From: Pseudomonadota bacterium
GTDB taxonomy: Bacteria > Pseudomonadota > Alphaproteobacteria > Kiloniellales > JACOMY01
Assembly: GCA_029781795.1 (NCBI GenBank)
Contig: JAKOWB010000077.1
Span: forward strand, 35,179-99,178
DNA: 64,000 bases
Direction: 5' to 3'
The position numbers and the translations under genes were made by a program. The notes beneath the pieces are model-generated. The model searched no databases. It saw nothing but the letters and a program-made list of their open reading frames with translations, and was not told the DNA's origin. Shown piece after piece: positions 1 through 7,980 of this stretch (positions are counted from its first letter, which is position 1; the number at the start of each line of letters is the position of its first letter).

Positions 1-41
1 TCCAGCGGGTCGCCGATCCGGGCCGGCGGCGGTTGCGTCAT
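1..41 (-). CDS. 5' end of an unidentified gene, cut by the window edge
   Basis: An ATG at 41-39 on the minus strand opens a frame reading MTQPPPARIGDPL before the window ends. It lies 13 bp beyond the stop of the SDR gene and is probably the next gene of the same operon. The start resembles that of DSD1/alanine-racemase-like PLP enzymes (often 'IGDPL' followed by a 'DTPALLLDLD' motif), but only 13 codons are visible, so this is a guess. Nothing else can be said. Confidence 0.35.
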   Translation of the reverse strand, partial: MTQPPPARIGDPL

Positions 42-54
42 GGGCCTGGCGGGG

Positions 55-810
55 TCAGAGATCGCGCTTGATGACGAAGGGACCGAAGGCCTGCTTCTCG
101 GTCATCACTTCCAGCACGTTGACGTTGATGTGCGCCGGCAGCGTGCCGATCCAGTAGAGCATCTCGGCGACGTCCTCGGGCGTCATGGGGCGCGTGCCCT
201 TGTAGACGTTGGCCGCCTTCTCGGCGTCGCCCTTGAAGCGCACCAGCGAGAACTCGGTCTCAGCCAGGCCCGGCTCGAAGGAGGTGACGCGCACCCCGGT
301 GCCGACCAGGTCGGCGCGCAGGTTCAGCGAGAACTGGTGCACGAAGGCCTTGACGCCGCCGTAGGCATTGCCGCCGGGATAGGGGTAGGTGCCGGCGACC
401 GAGCCGATATTGATGATCACGCCGTCCTTGCGCTCCACCATGCCCGGCAGCACGGCGCGGGCCATGTACATCAGGCCCTTCACGTTGACGTCGACCATCC
501 AGTCCCAGTCGTCCAGGTTGGCGCTCTGCGCCGGATCCAGGCCCTTGGCGCCGCCCGCGTTGTTCACCAGCACGTTGATGCCGGCGAAGGCGGCGGGCAG
601 GGAGGCGATGGCGTCGATGCCCGCCTGGCGGTCGGAGACGTCGAAGCCGAGGGCGTGGCAGCGCTCCTTCCCGATCTCCTTCACCAGGGCGTCCAGGCGA
701 TCCTGGCGCCGGCCGGTGATCACGACCTTGTGGCCGTCCTTGGCGAAGCGGCGGGCCGTGGCGGCGCCGAACCCCGCGGTGGCGCCGGTGACGAGTACGG
801 TCTTGGTCAT
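55..810 (-). CDS. SDR-family NAD(P)-dependent oxidoreductase, YdfG-like
   Basis: A 251-residue classical short-chain dehydrogenase/reductase. The Rossmann cofactor motif TGATAGFG is near residue 8, NNAGG near residue 86, and the catalytic YGGVK (Tyr-x-x-x-Lys) with the upstream Ser of IGSVAG at about 138-156. An Arg pair after beta-2 (TGRRQDR) favours NADP(H). The C-terminal region with VNVLEVMT resembles E. coli YdfG, which oxidises 3-hydroxy acids such as serine or malonic semialdehyde partners; the substrate here is unknown. It follows mazG by 15 bp on the same strand and is probably co-transcribed. The ATG at 810 is preceded by a GGAGGAGAG ribosome site. Confidence 0.88.
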   Translation of the reverse strand: MTKTVLVTGATAGFGAATARRFAKDGHKVVITGRRQDRLDALVKEIGKERCHALGFDVSDRQAGIDAIASLPAAFAGINVLVNNAGGAKGLDPAQSANLDDWDWMVDVNVKGLMYMARAVLPGMVERKDGVIINIGSVAGTYPYPGGNAYGGVKAFVHQFSLNLRADLVGTGVRVTSFEPGLAETEFSLVRFKGDAEKAANVYKGTRPMTPEDVAEMLYWIGTLPAHINVNVLEVMTEKQAFGPFVIKRDL

Positions 811-825
811 GGATCTCTCCTCCTC

Positions 826-1665
826 TCAGGCCTGCTGCTTCTCGATGCGTTTGACGGCGGTCCAGTGGGCCTCCATCTCCTCCAGCGACGCCTCGCCCGG
901 CACCTTGCCCTCGGCCAACAGCGCCTGCTCGACGTAGCGGAAGCGTCTCTCAAACTTGGAATTGCAGCCTCTTAGAGCGGCTTCCGGATCAATCTTCAAG
1001 TGGCGCGCCAGGTTGGCGACGACGAAGAGCAGATCGCCGATCTCGTCGGTCAGTCGCGCCTTGTCACGCGTCGGCGCGGCGATCTCGGCCTTCACCTCGG
1101 CCAGTTCCTCGTCGACCTTGGCCATGACCTGCTCCAGCGCCGGCCAGTCGAAGCCGACTTCGACCGCGCGCTTCTGCAGCTTGACCGCGCGGCTCAGCGC
1201 CGGCTGCGCCAGCGAGACGCCGTCCAGTATCGAGGTCGCGGCGCCCTGGGCCTTCTCGGCGCGCTCGGCGGCCTTGATCGCCTCCCAGGACTGCGTCACG
1301 GCGTCGGGCGTGCTGGCACCGCCGTCGCTGAAAACGTGAGGGTGGCGCCGGATCATCTTTTCGTTGATCGCACCGGCGACGCCGTCCAGGTCGAAGTGCC
1401 CGGCCTCCTCGGCCATGCGGGCGTGGAAGACCACCTGCAGCAGCAGGTCGCCCAGTTCATCCTGCAGCCCCGCCATGTCTTTCTGCTGGATGGCGTCGGC
1501 GACCTCGTAGGCCTCTTCGATCGTGTAGGGCGCGATGGTGGCGAAGGACTGCTTCACGTCCCAGGGACAGCCGCTGGCTGGATCGCGCAGCCGCGCCATG
1601 ATGGCGCGCAGGCGCTCGAGCGGCGGCAGCGAGGCGGGCGGGGCGGGCGGCTTGGCTTGCGACAT
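826..1665 (-). CDS. mazG: Nucleoside triphosphate pyrophosphohydrolase MazG
   Basis: A 279-residue two-domain MazG that hydrolyses (d)NTPs to NMP and pyrophosphate, a house-cleaning role in the cytosol. The N-terminal half has CPWDVKQSFATIAPYTIEEAYE... with the EEAYE and ELGDLLLQVVFHARMA metal-binding helices (E-x-x-E and E-x-x-D pattern). The C-terminal half repeats the pattern as DEELAEVKAEI and DEIGDLLFVVANLAR. Length matches the long alphaproteobacterial form. The first 15 residues are Pro/Ala-rich linker. It shares a strand with the SDR downstream and is divergent from the GNAT–C39 gene, with an 82-bp gap between starts. Confidence 0.95.
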   Translation of the reverse strand: MSQAKPPAPPASLPPLERLRAIMARLRDPASGCPWDVKQSFATIAPYTIEEAYEVADAIQQKDMAGLQDELGDLLLQVVFHARMAEEAGHFDLDGVAGAINEKMIRRHPHVFSDGGASTPDAVTQSWEAIKAAERAEKAQGAATSILDGVSLAQPALSRAVKLQKRAVEVGFDWPALEQVMAKVDEELAEVKAEIAAPTRDKARLTDEIGDLLFVVANLARHLKIDPEAALRGCNSKFERRFRYVEQALLAEGKVPGEASLEEMEAHWTAVKRIEKQQA

Positions 1666-1747
1666 GGCCCGCGGACCTTAGGGCGCCGGGGAGTGACGGC
1701 CAAGGGCCGACTTGGCACACTGGGCCGCACACAGCCACGAGCCCGCC

Positions 1748-2845
1748 ATGCCCGACAGCCTCGTCACCGAAAGCGCCCCTATCGCCCTCTGCCGTCCGCA
1801 GGACGGCGCGGCCTGGAGCCGGCTGCTGACGGAACTGCCCGAGGACCTGCGCCGCGTGCTGGAGACCAGCGGCGGCAAGCAGGAGCGCCATGCCTTCGTC
1901 GTCCGGCGCGACGGCCGGATCGCCGGCCTCGCCTTCGCCTATCGCCGGCCGGTGACCGCCTATCTCAAGCTGGCCCTGCTCTGGGTGCCGGGCGATCCGG
2001 CCTTGGCGCGCGACCTGCTGTCCGCTTTCGAGAGCGTGGCGGCCGAGGAGGGCGCGGTCGTTGCCAAGGTGGAGCAGGGGACCGGCTTCCCGCTGCCGGC
2101 CTCGGCCCTCGAGGCCGCCGGCTACCGGCGCCTGCCCCAGCCCGGCGGCGCGCATCTCGCCGCGCTGCCGGCCGGCTGGATCAAGCCGCTGGCCGGCGCC
2201 TGGCCGGAGCGGTCGCCGCCCTACTACAGCCAGACCACCGGCATGACCTGCGGCCCCTGCGCCCTCGGCATGGGCTTGCCGCACCTCGGCGGCGCGCCGC
2301 CGCTGGAACGCGGCGAGGAGTTGCAGCTCTGGCGCGAGGCGACGACGATCTATGCCCCGGCGGGACCTGGCGGCTGCGACCCTTTCGGCCTGGCGGTGGC
2401 CGCCATGAAGCGCGGCCTTGCGGCCACGGTCTATCTCTCCTCGCAGGACGCGGTGCTGCTGAACCGCGCCTCCAGCGACGACAAGCGCGAGGTCATGCGC
2501 TTCGTGCAGCAGGGCTTCCGGCGCGAGGCGGCGGCCCTGGGCGCGACTGCCCATATGCGCGCCTTCGAGATGGCGGAAATCGCCGCGGCGGTGGAGCAGG
2601 GGGCGCTCGCCATCCTGCTGATCGACGAGGACCTGATGCACGCCGAGGGCGGGCCGCACTGGATCCTGGCGCACGGTCGCGTGGGCGACACCTGGCTGGT
2701 GAACGATCCCTGGATCGACGCGCACCTGGGCGAGACCTGGGTGGACGGCAGCCACCTGCCGATCCGCACCGAGGTGCTGGAGCGGCTCTGCTGGTACGGC
2801 GAGCCGGCCTATCGCTCGGCCGTCCTCCTAAGGCCCGGCACGTAG
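1748..2845 (+). CDS. GNAT acetyltransferase–peptidase C39-like fusion protein (DUF3335 type)
   Basis: About 365 residues from the ATG at 1748; a TTG at 1712 would add 12 residues but has no clear ribosome site. The N-terminal ~150 residues look like a GNAT fold (RIAGLAFAYRR, FESVAAEEGAVVAKVEQ). The rest is a C39-like papain fold: YSQTTGMTCGPCALGMG holds the candidate Cys, GPHWILAHG the His, and NDPW the Asp/Asn. Such fusions are known, often beside a RimK-type ATP-grasp ligase; no ligase is next to this one. Function is inferred to be peptide or protein modification and is not established. Its 3' end overlaps the convergent gene at 2828 by 18 bp. Confidence 0.8.
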   Translation: MPDSLVTESAPIALCRPQDGAAWSRLLTELPEDLRRVLETSGGKQERHAFVVRRDGRIAGLAFAYRRPVTAYLKLALLWVPGDPALARDLLSAFESVAAEEGAVVAKVEQGTGFPLPASALEAAGYRRLPQPGGAHLAALPAGWIKPLAGAWPERSPPYYSQTTGMTCGPCALGMGLPHLGGAPPLERGEELQLWREATTIYAPAGPGGCDPFGLAVAAMKRGLAATVYLSSQDAVLLNRASSDDKREVMRFVQQGFRREAAALGATAHMRAFEMAEIAAAVEQGALAILLIDEDLMHAEGGPHWILAHGRVGDTWLVNDPWIDAHLGETWVDGSHLPIRTEVLERLCWYGEPAYRSAVLLRPGT

Positions 2846-3550
2846 TTCCGGTTGCGGCTCGAGCCCTGAGATCTCCAGCACCATCTTGTCGAGCAGCGCC
2901 TCGGTGAAGGCCTCGCGGCCCTTGGCCGGCAGCACGAAAGCACCAGGCCCGCCGATGACCTCGTCCTCGTAGTTCTCGACCAGCAGCGGCTTGCCGCGCG
3001 GCCCGATCAAGGTGTTCTGCAGGATGGCGAGGGCGTTCACCGTCACGCCCTGGCCGACCGCCGTGTCGCGCGCCTGCGGCGCCGGCACGTGGCTCAGGCG
3101 ATCGTTGTTGTCGCCCGAGACGTCGATCACCCGGCGCAGCGGCCAGCAGGGGCAGGCCGCCAGCAGATCGAGGCCGTGCAGGATGGCGTCGCCGATGGCG
3201 TTGTAGCCCTGGGCCGAGCGCTTGGCGCCCAGCACCGCGTCGGCGAAAGCCTGCGCGCTCTCGGGTCCCTCGATCAGGTGCCAGTCGACAACGGTCTGGG
3301 CGTTGCCGGGGCCGCCCCATTCGACATAGGCGATGGCGATGCGGCCCAGGCTGCCGCTGCGGATCGCCTTCAGTACCTGCGGGCTGGTCACGGCCTGGGC
3401 GATGCCCTGTTTCTGCAGTGCGAACTCCTCGCGGTTGATCGACCCCGAGGCGTCGACCGCCAGCACCAGGGCCAGGTCGACCGAGGGTTGGCCCTCTGCG
3501 CGCAGGCTCGCCGGCAGGAGGAGGCAGAGCAGCAGGAGCAGCCGGCGCAC
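2828..3550 (-). CDS. Secreted von Willebrand-type protein, DUF1194 family
   Basis: A 240-residue protein from a GTG at 3550. That start was chosen because GGGAGGA lies about 11 nt upstream and the preceding gene stops 5 nt away; longer frames would run into that gene. A signal peptide (RRLLLLLCLLLPASLRAEG) is followed by a vWA-like domain with the MIDAS motif DASGSI near residue 35 and a later DVSGD strand. DUF1194 proteins are common in alphaproteobacteria and are predicted to be periplasmic; their role is unknown. It forms a two-gene unit with the upstream lipoprotein gene. Confidence 0.85.
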   Translation of the reverse strand: MRRLLLLLCLLLPASLRAEGQPSVDLALVLAVDASGSINREEFALQKQGIAQAVTSPQVLKAIRSGSLGRIAIAYVEWGGPGNAQTVVDWHLIEGPESAQAFADAVLGAKRSAQGYNAIGDAILHGLDLLAACPCWPLRRVIDVSGDNNDRLSHVPAPQARDTAVGQGVTVNALAILQNTLIGPRGKPLLVENYEDEVIGGPGAFVLPAKGREAFTEALLDKMVLEISGLEPQPELRAGP

Positions 3551-3555
3551 CCTGC

Positions 3556-4374
3556 CTAGTCCTCCCGGATATAGAAGAGGCCGCACTCGCGCGGATCGAT
3601 GGCGTCGCGCGCGGGATCGCCGCCGCAGCAATCGAAGCCATCGCGGCCGACGAAGCTGCCGGCGGGGCAGGCGCCGGGCGCGAGACGCAGCCCGGCGGCG
3701 TTGCGGCGGTTGGCGAAATAGGCGCAGTCGTGGGCCCGGTGCAGGCTGCTGTCGCTCATGCCGGCATTGTAGGGGGCATCGCCTCCGGCGGCGAGGCAGG
3801 CCTCATAGCGTGGTCGGTCCTCGGTCCACGCGGCCCGCGCCGCTTGCATCAGATTGCGGCACGCACCCTGGCTCTCGTCGGCGATGCAGCTGTGCCGCGC
3901 GGCCAGGGTCATCACGGCTTGGCGGTAGCCGGCACAGAGGTCCTGGATGGCCGATGGCAACGCCACCAGCGGACAGGTCTCGGCCAGGAAGGTCGCGTTG
4001 ACGTCGAAGCGCCCGGCCGGCGGCCCGCTGCCGCGATGCAGGGTCAGCAGGCAGCTCGCGTCCGCGTCGTCGAAGCAGATGACGCAGGGCCGTCCGGCGC
4101 TCGGCCCCGGGCCGCCGCCGCAGGGATGCGCCGCCGCCGAGTCGCGCCAGGCGAGCAGTGTCGGCCCCGGCGCGAAGGCATTGCGCGTGCCGTCATGGCG
4201 CCGGGCAAAGACCACGTGGGCGTCGCAGCCGCCCGGACAGGACAGGCCGTCGCCATAGGCCGTGACGGTCATGACCTCGGCGGGCGGAGCCCGGATGGCA
4301 TCGGGTCCAGGCGCGGCGCCGCGACAGGCGAGCAGGCAGGCGAACAGGGCAAACGCGCAGAGGTGTCGTGCCAT
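3556..4374 (-). CDS. Cysteine-rich predicted lipoprotein of unknown function
   Basis: A 272-residue protein with a lipoprotein-type signal: hydrophobic CAFALFACLLAC, with lipobox LLAC at residue 17 (a second candidate is Cys13). The mature part has many cysteines, often close together (CPGGC, FDCCGG, CVICFDDADASC), suggesting disulfides in the periplasm. I do not recognise a family. It ends 5 bp before the GTG of the vWA gene, so the two are probably one operon. The upstream 185 bp to the divergent gene at 4560 is AT-richer than its surroundings and likely holds promoters for both. Confidence 0.7.
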   Translation of the reverse strand: MARHLCAFALFACLLACRGAAPGPDAIRAPPAEVMTVTAYGDGLSCPGGCDAHVVFARRHDGTRNAFAPGPTLLAWRDSAAAHPCGGGPGPSAGRPCVICFDDADASCLLTLHRGSGPPAGRFDVNATFLAETCPLVALPSAIQDLCAGYRQAVMTLAARHSCIADESQGACRNLMQAARAAWTEDRPRYEACLAAGGDAPYNAGMSDSSLHRAHDCAYFANRRNAAGLRLAPGACPAGSFVGRDGFDCCGGDPARDAIDPRECGLFYIRED

Positions 4375-4559
4375 TGGATGCCCCCGGGTTCCGGCGCGGG
4401 ACGGCAGGACATCAGGACTTCAAGGCGGCACAAGGGCCAAGCCGAAATACGCATAATGTATATTATGGTAAAAAAAGACAGCAGATCAGCGTGGCGAAGC
4501 GGCCCGATTCCAATGCACTTTTCAGTCGTGTTCCCAGTCGAAAACCGCGACGCCGCCGA

Positions 4560-6155
4560 ATGCTCCGCATAGCCTCCCGAGTTACGCCCCTCAGCACCTA
4601 CTGGATCCTGGCCTTCACCACGACGGTCGCGGTGCTGTCATGGTACGCCTATGCCCGCGGCCAGGACGTGAACTGGGACCAGCTCAACTACCACCTCGGG
4701 CTCCCGCGCCTCCTGGCCACCGGACACTTCTGGGACAGCATCGCGCCGGCCGGCTTACACAGCTACATCACACCCACGCTCTATCAGGCGCAGTTCGCGG
4801 CCGTGCGTTCCCTGCCGCCGCTTACCTTCGCGGCGCTGCTCGCCGGGCTGCAGACGATAAGCTTCCTGCTGGCGGCGGCCGCCTGCGCCAATCTTGCCGG
4901 ATTGAAGATCGGCTGCAGCTGGCGCGACCTGCCGGTACCGCTGCTGGGCTTCCTGCTCTGCCTCCTGGCGCCAGTCCCGCTCTCCGAAGCCGGCACCACG
5001 TTCATCGACGTCACCACCGCCAGCCTGGTGCTTGCGGCCTACCTCTTGCTGCTGACCCGCGGCACGCTCCTGCCGCTCGGCCGCAGTGGCTTCCTGGCCG
5101 GACTGCTGCTTGGCCTGGCGGTCGGATTCAAGCTGACCAACCTGCCATTTCTGCTTGGCTGCATCGGCTTCGCTCTGGCGGGACCCGACAGCTTTCGCCA
5201 GCGCCTTCGCTGGCTCGCTCTGGGTGCCCTCGGTGCGGTCCTCGGCGAGCTGGCCGTTGCCGGCTGGTGGCACTGGGCCCTCTGGACGCACTTCGGCAAT
5301 CCGGTGTTCCCCTTCTTCAATGGCATCTTCAAAGCGGCGGGATTTCCACCGGACAACTTCAGGGACAACCGCTTCACCGGTATTCTACCCGAGGATCTGC
5401 TGATCTATCCTTGGAGCTGGCTGACCGGCACCGGTGGCCGCTGGGGTGACGCCTCGGTGTCAGCCGAGATGCCGTTCCGGGATGCTCGCTGGATCATCCT
5501 CTTGGCCCTTCTGGGGGGCTGGCTGGCGGCATCCCTGGCAGGACTGCGGCGGCGGGCAGCGATCATGCGCAAGGCCAGCACTGGGCTGGCGCTGACAGTG
5601 CTGTTCGGGTTCGTCATCTGGCTCGGAACCTTCGGCATCCAGCGCTACCTGGCGCCACTCGACCTGCTGTGCGGTGCGATGATCCTGCTGCTTGCCCAGG
5701 CTTGGGGCCGGCGCTGGATCGCCCTCGCCATTCTGGCGCCGTCAACTCTGGCCAGCCTGCTGGTCTTGAAGGTGCCGGACTGGGGGCATTGGCCCTGGGC
5801 CGACCACTGGCAGACGCTGGCGCCCACGGCGGTCGAACTGCCAAGTCCGTCGCTGGTGCTCCTCACCAGCAAGCCCACGCTGTACGTGGCCGCCAACCTG
5901 CGCGGGCGGGTGGATTTTGTCGAGTTCGCCGAGTCTTTCGATCTCTCGCCCGCCATGCGGGGGCCGCTGGTAGAGCAGCTCGAGGCGCGCCTGCGCGAAC
6001 CGGGGCTTCATCTCTACGTGCTGTATCGTGGCAAGTTGTCAAAGACGATCGCCAAGAAGCTGGCAGAGCGCCACCTCGTGCGCGGCAATGCCTGCCGGAC
6101 CCTGACCTACGGCTTGGATGCGCTCACCCTTTGCCGCCTTCGCAAGACCAACTGA
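4560..6155 (+). CDS. Multi-pass membrane protein, probable GT-C-type glycosyltransferase
   Basis: A 531-residue protein from the ATG at 4560; the open frame extends upstream to 4368, but that part (intergenic-like, basic) is unlikely to be coding. About ten hydrophobic segments follow. The first extracytoplasmic loop carries an acidic motif, DVNWDQLNYHLG, near residue 40. A loop Asp after TM1 is typical of GT-C enzymes that use polyprenyl-phosphate sugars. The C-terminal ~110 residues are soluble. The facing genes encode a GT2 enzyme and a methyltransferase, so a role in surface glycan or lipid-carrier glycosylation is inferred. AT-rich sequence at 4455-4485 (TATATT, AAAAAAA) is a plausible promoter region. 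Confidence 0.7.
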   Translation: MLRIASRVTPLSTYWILAFTTTVAVLSWYAYARGQDVNWDQLNYHLGLPRLLATGHFWDSIAPAGLHSYITPTLYQAQFAAVRSLPPLTFAALLAGLQTISFLLAAAACANLAGLKIGCSWRDLPVPLLGFLLCLLAPVPLSEAGTTFIDVTTASLVLAAYLLLLTRGTLLPLGRSGFLAGLLLGLAVGFKLTNLPFLLGCIGFALAGPDSFRQRLRWLALGALGAVLGELAVAGWWHWALWTHFGNPVFPFFNGIFKAAGFPPDNFRDNRFTGILPEDLLIYPWSWLTGTGGRWGDASVSAEMPFRDARWIILLALLGGWLAASLAGLRRRAAIMRKASTGLALTVLFGFVIWLGTFGIQRYLAPLDLLCGAMILLLAQAWGRRWIALAILAPSTLASLLVLKVPDWGHWPWADHWQTLAPTAVELPSPSLVLLTSKPTLYVAANLRGRVDFVEFAESFDLSPAMRGPLVEQLEARLREPGLHLYVLYRGKLSKTIAKKLAERHLVRGNACRTLTYGLDALTLCRLRKTN

Positions 6156-6161
6156 GCCGGA

Positions 6162-6845
6162 CTAAGGCGTCCAGAGCGCCAGGTTCGAGGACAGCACGCC
6201 GCAGCGCAGCCCGACCCGGGCAACGCGGAACTCGCGGCCGCTGGAGCGACCGAGCAGCTCCAGGCAACGGCGGGACAGGAACTCCAGGTTCGCCGGCTCC
6301 GCCCAGATGGAAAGCGAGGAGCCGCGCAGCACGCGCCGGAACAGGGCCGGCGCATAGTGCAGCAGCGGCAGGCCGGTGTGATGTTCCACCGGGAACCACC
6401 GGTTTGGCACGGTGACGTAGCAGCGTCGTCCTACTCTGACTAGCTCCTGGAGGATGCGTCGCCGTTCGTCGTGACTGCCGAGATGCTCCAGCGTCGCGTT
6501 GGAATAGGCGATATCGAAGCTGCTGTCGGCGAACGGCAGCCGGGCGCCCGGCTGCAGGGAGACGAAGGGCACGGCCGGGAACGCCGCGCGGAAGGCCTCG
6601 CCGGAACCAATCCCCGCCGCCGTGATGCGCGCCGGCCAGCGATAGGCCTGCTCGAAGAAATTGCCCTCTTCCCCATCGATGTCCGAGACACCGAAGTCGA
6701 GCACGCTCGTGCTCGCCGTTGGCGACATCGCCTGCAGAAAATGCCGGAACATCGCACGGCGAGCGCCCAGCATGACCCGCTTCGCCAAGGGGACGCGCAG
6801 CCCATCCTGGTAGTAGATCGCGTCCGGTCGGTCCGGCTGGCTCAC
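6162..6845 (-). CDS. Class I SAM-dependent methyltransferase
   Basis: A 227-residue protein from a GTG at 6845, which overlaps the TGA of the upstream glycosyltransferase as GTGA; this translational coupling decides the start. The SAM site is VLDFGVSDIDGEEG (about residue 48), a slightly unusual motif I with Gly-x-Ser, followed by FDIAYSNATLEHLGS, the motif IV of Methyltransf_11 proteins. VTVPNRWFPVEHHTGLPLLH resembles methyltransferases of O-antigen and glycan clusters. The substrate is not predictable. Stop lies 6 bp from the convergent membrane protein's stop. Confidence 0.82.
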   Translation of the reverse strand: MSQPDRPDAIYYQDGLRVPLAKRVMLGARRAMFRHFLQAMSPTASTSVLDFGVSDIDGEEGNFFEQAYRWPARITAAGIGSGEAFRAAFPAVPFVSLQPGARLPFADSSFDIAYSNATLEHLGSHDERRRILQELVRVGRRCYVTVPNRWFPVEHHTGLPLLHYAPALFRRVLRGSSLSIWAEPANLEFLSRRCLELLGRSSGREFRVARVGLRCGVLSSNLALWTP

Positions 6846-7786
6846 GGCCCGGACAGTTCGTCGTGCCACGGCGGCGAGGGCTGGCGCAGATAGGCCAGGC
6901 GCTTCATCTCGCGGCGCCCCTCGGTCACCGTCTGCAGGACGAGACCGCTGAACAGCGACAGGATGGCGGCCAGCATCAGGGCGGCCGCCAGCACCGCCGT
7001 CGGCAGACGCGGCACGAGGCCGATGTCCAGATAGGTCAGGATGACCGGGATGCCAAGCAGCAGCGACGTCACAGACAGCAGCGCGGCGACCAGAGCAAAG
7101 AACATCGCCGGGCGCTCGTTCATGACAAGAGAGACAATCAGTTTCAGGATAAGCATGCCGTCGCGAAAGGTACGAAGCTTGCTTTGCGATCCCGAAGGGC
7201 GCGGGTGATAGGGCGCGGATATCTCGCAGAACGACACATGCAGCTCAAGGGCATGTACCAGCAGCTCGGTCTCGATCTCGAAGCCGCGGCTGCGTGCCGG
7301 AAAGCTCTTCACGAAGCGGCGGGTAAAGGCCTTGTAGCCCGAAAGCATGTCTCGCGATCGGGTGCCGAAGATGCGCCCGACGAGTGCCGTCAGCATCCGG
7401 TTCCCGAGACGGTGTCCGGCGCGAAAGGAACCCGCGACACCGTCCCTGGCGACATTGACCATGTCGCAGCGCTGCCTGGTCAGGGCCTCGACGACGCGCG
7501 GCGCGGCGCCCGAATCGTAGGTGCCGTCGCCATCGACCAGCAGGTAGATGTCCGCTTCGACATCCGCGAACATGCGGCGCACGACGTTGCCCTTGCCGCG
7601 CGTCGGCTCGATGGCCACCCTGGCGCCCGCCGCCCTGGCTTCCGCCACGCTGTTGTCGCCGGAGCCGTTGTCGAAGACATAGACCGCCGCGCCCGGCAGG
7701 CTCGTCTGGAAATCCCGCACGACGCGGCCAATGCTCAGGGCTTCATCGAGACAGGGAATGAGTACCGCGACTTTGGCTTCCGGCAC
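6842..7786 (-). CDS. GT2 glycosyltransferase with C-terminal membrane anchor (dolichyl-phosphate-sugar synthase-like)
   Basis: About 314 residues from the GTG at 7786 (GGGGGA just upstream); an ATG at 7894 would add 36 residues of non-conserved sequence. The GT-A motif order is clear: VLIPCLDEALSIG, VFDNGSGDNS, and the DXD-like LLVDGDGTYDS. The acceptor region SGYKAFTRRFVKSFPARSRGFEIETEL is typical of polyprenyl-phosphate hexose synthases. Two transmembrane segments lie at the C-terminus. It would transfer a nucleotide sugar to a polyprenyl phosphate at the inner face of the cytoplasmic membrane. That product is a typical donor for a GT-C enzyme such as the one at 4560-6155. Confidence 0.86.
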   Translation of the reverse strand: MPEAKVAVLIPCLDEALSIGRVVRDFQTSLPGAAVYVFDNGSGDNSVAEARAAGARVAIEPTRGKGNVVRRMFADVEADIYLLVDGDGTYDSGAAPRVVEALTRQRCDMVNVARDGVAGSFRAGHRLGNRMLTALVGRIFGTRSRDMLSGYKAFTRRFVKSFPARSRGFEIETELLVHALELHVSFCEISAPYHPRPSGSQSKLRTFRDGMLILKLIVSLVMNERPAMFFALVAALLSVTSLLLGIPVILTYLDIGLVPRLPTAVLAAALMLAAILSLFSGLVLQTVTEGRREMKRLAYLRQPSPPWHDELSGP

Positions 7787-7980
7787 CTCGGTTCCCCCGC
7801 TCTCGCCCGCCACACTGGAACGCCCTACTCGATGCCGTGGCCAAGGGGCGGCCTGCTCGTTGCAAGCATAGGGCGACGGCCGAGCCACTGCCAAGCTGCT
7901 GTGGGCCCCGAGGTGCCGGCGGCAGCCCCTCCGCCGAGGCGGCTGGCGGGCGCCCGCGCGCTCGGCTAGCGTCGGCCGCC

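Noticed and set aside
1000..2907. A 635-codon plus-strand frame
   Set aside because: It is antisense to mazG and out of frame with the GNAT–C39 gene; no domain is visible.
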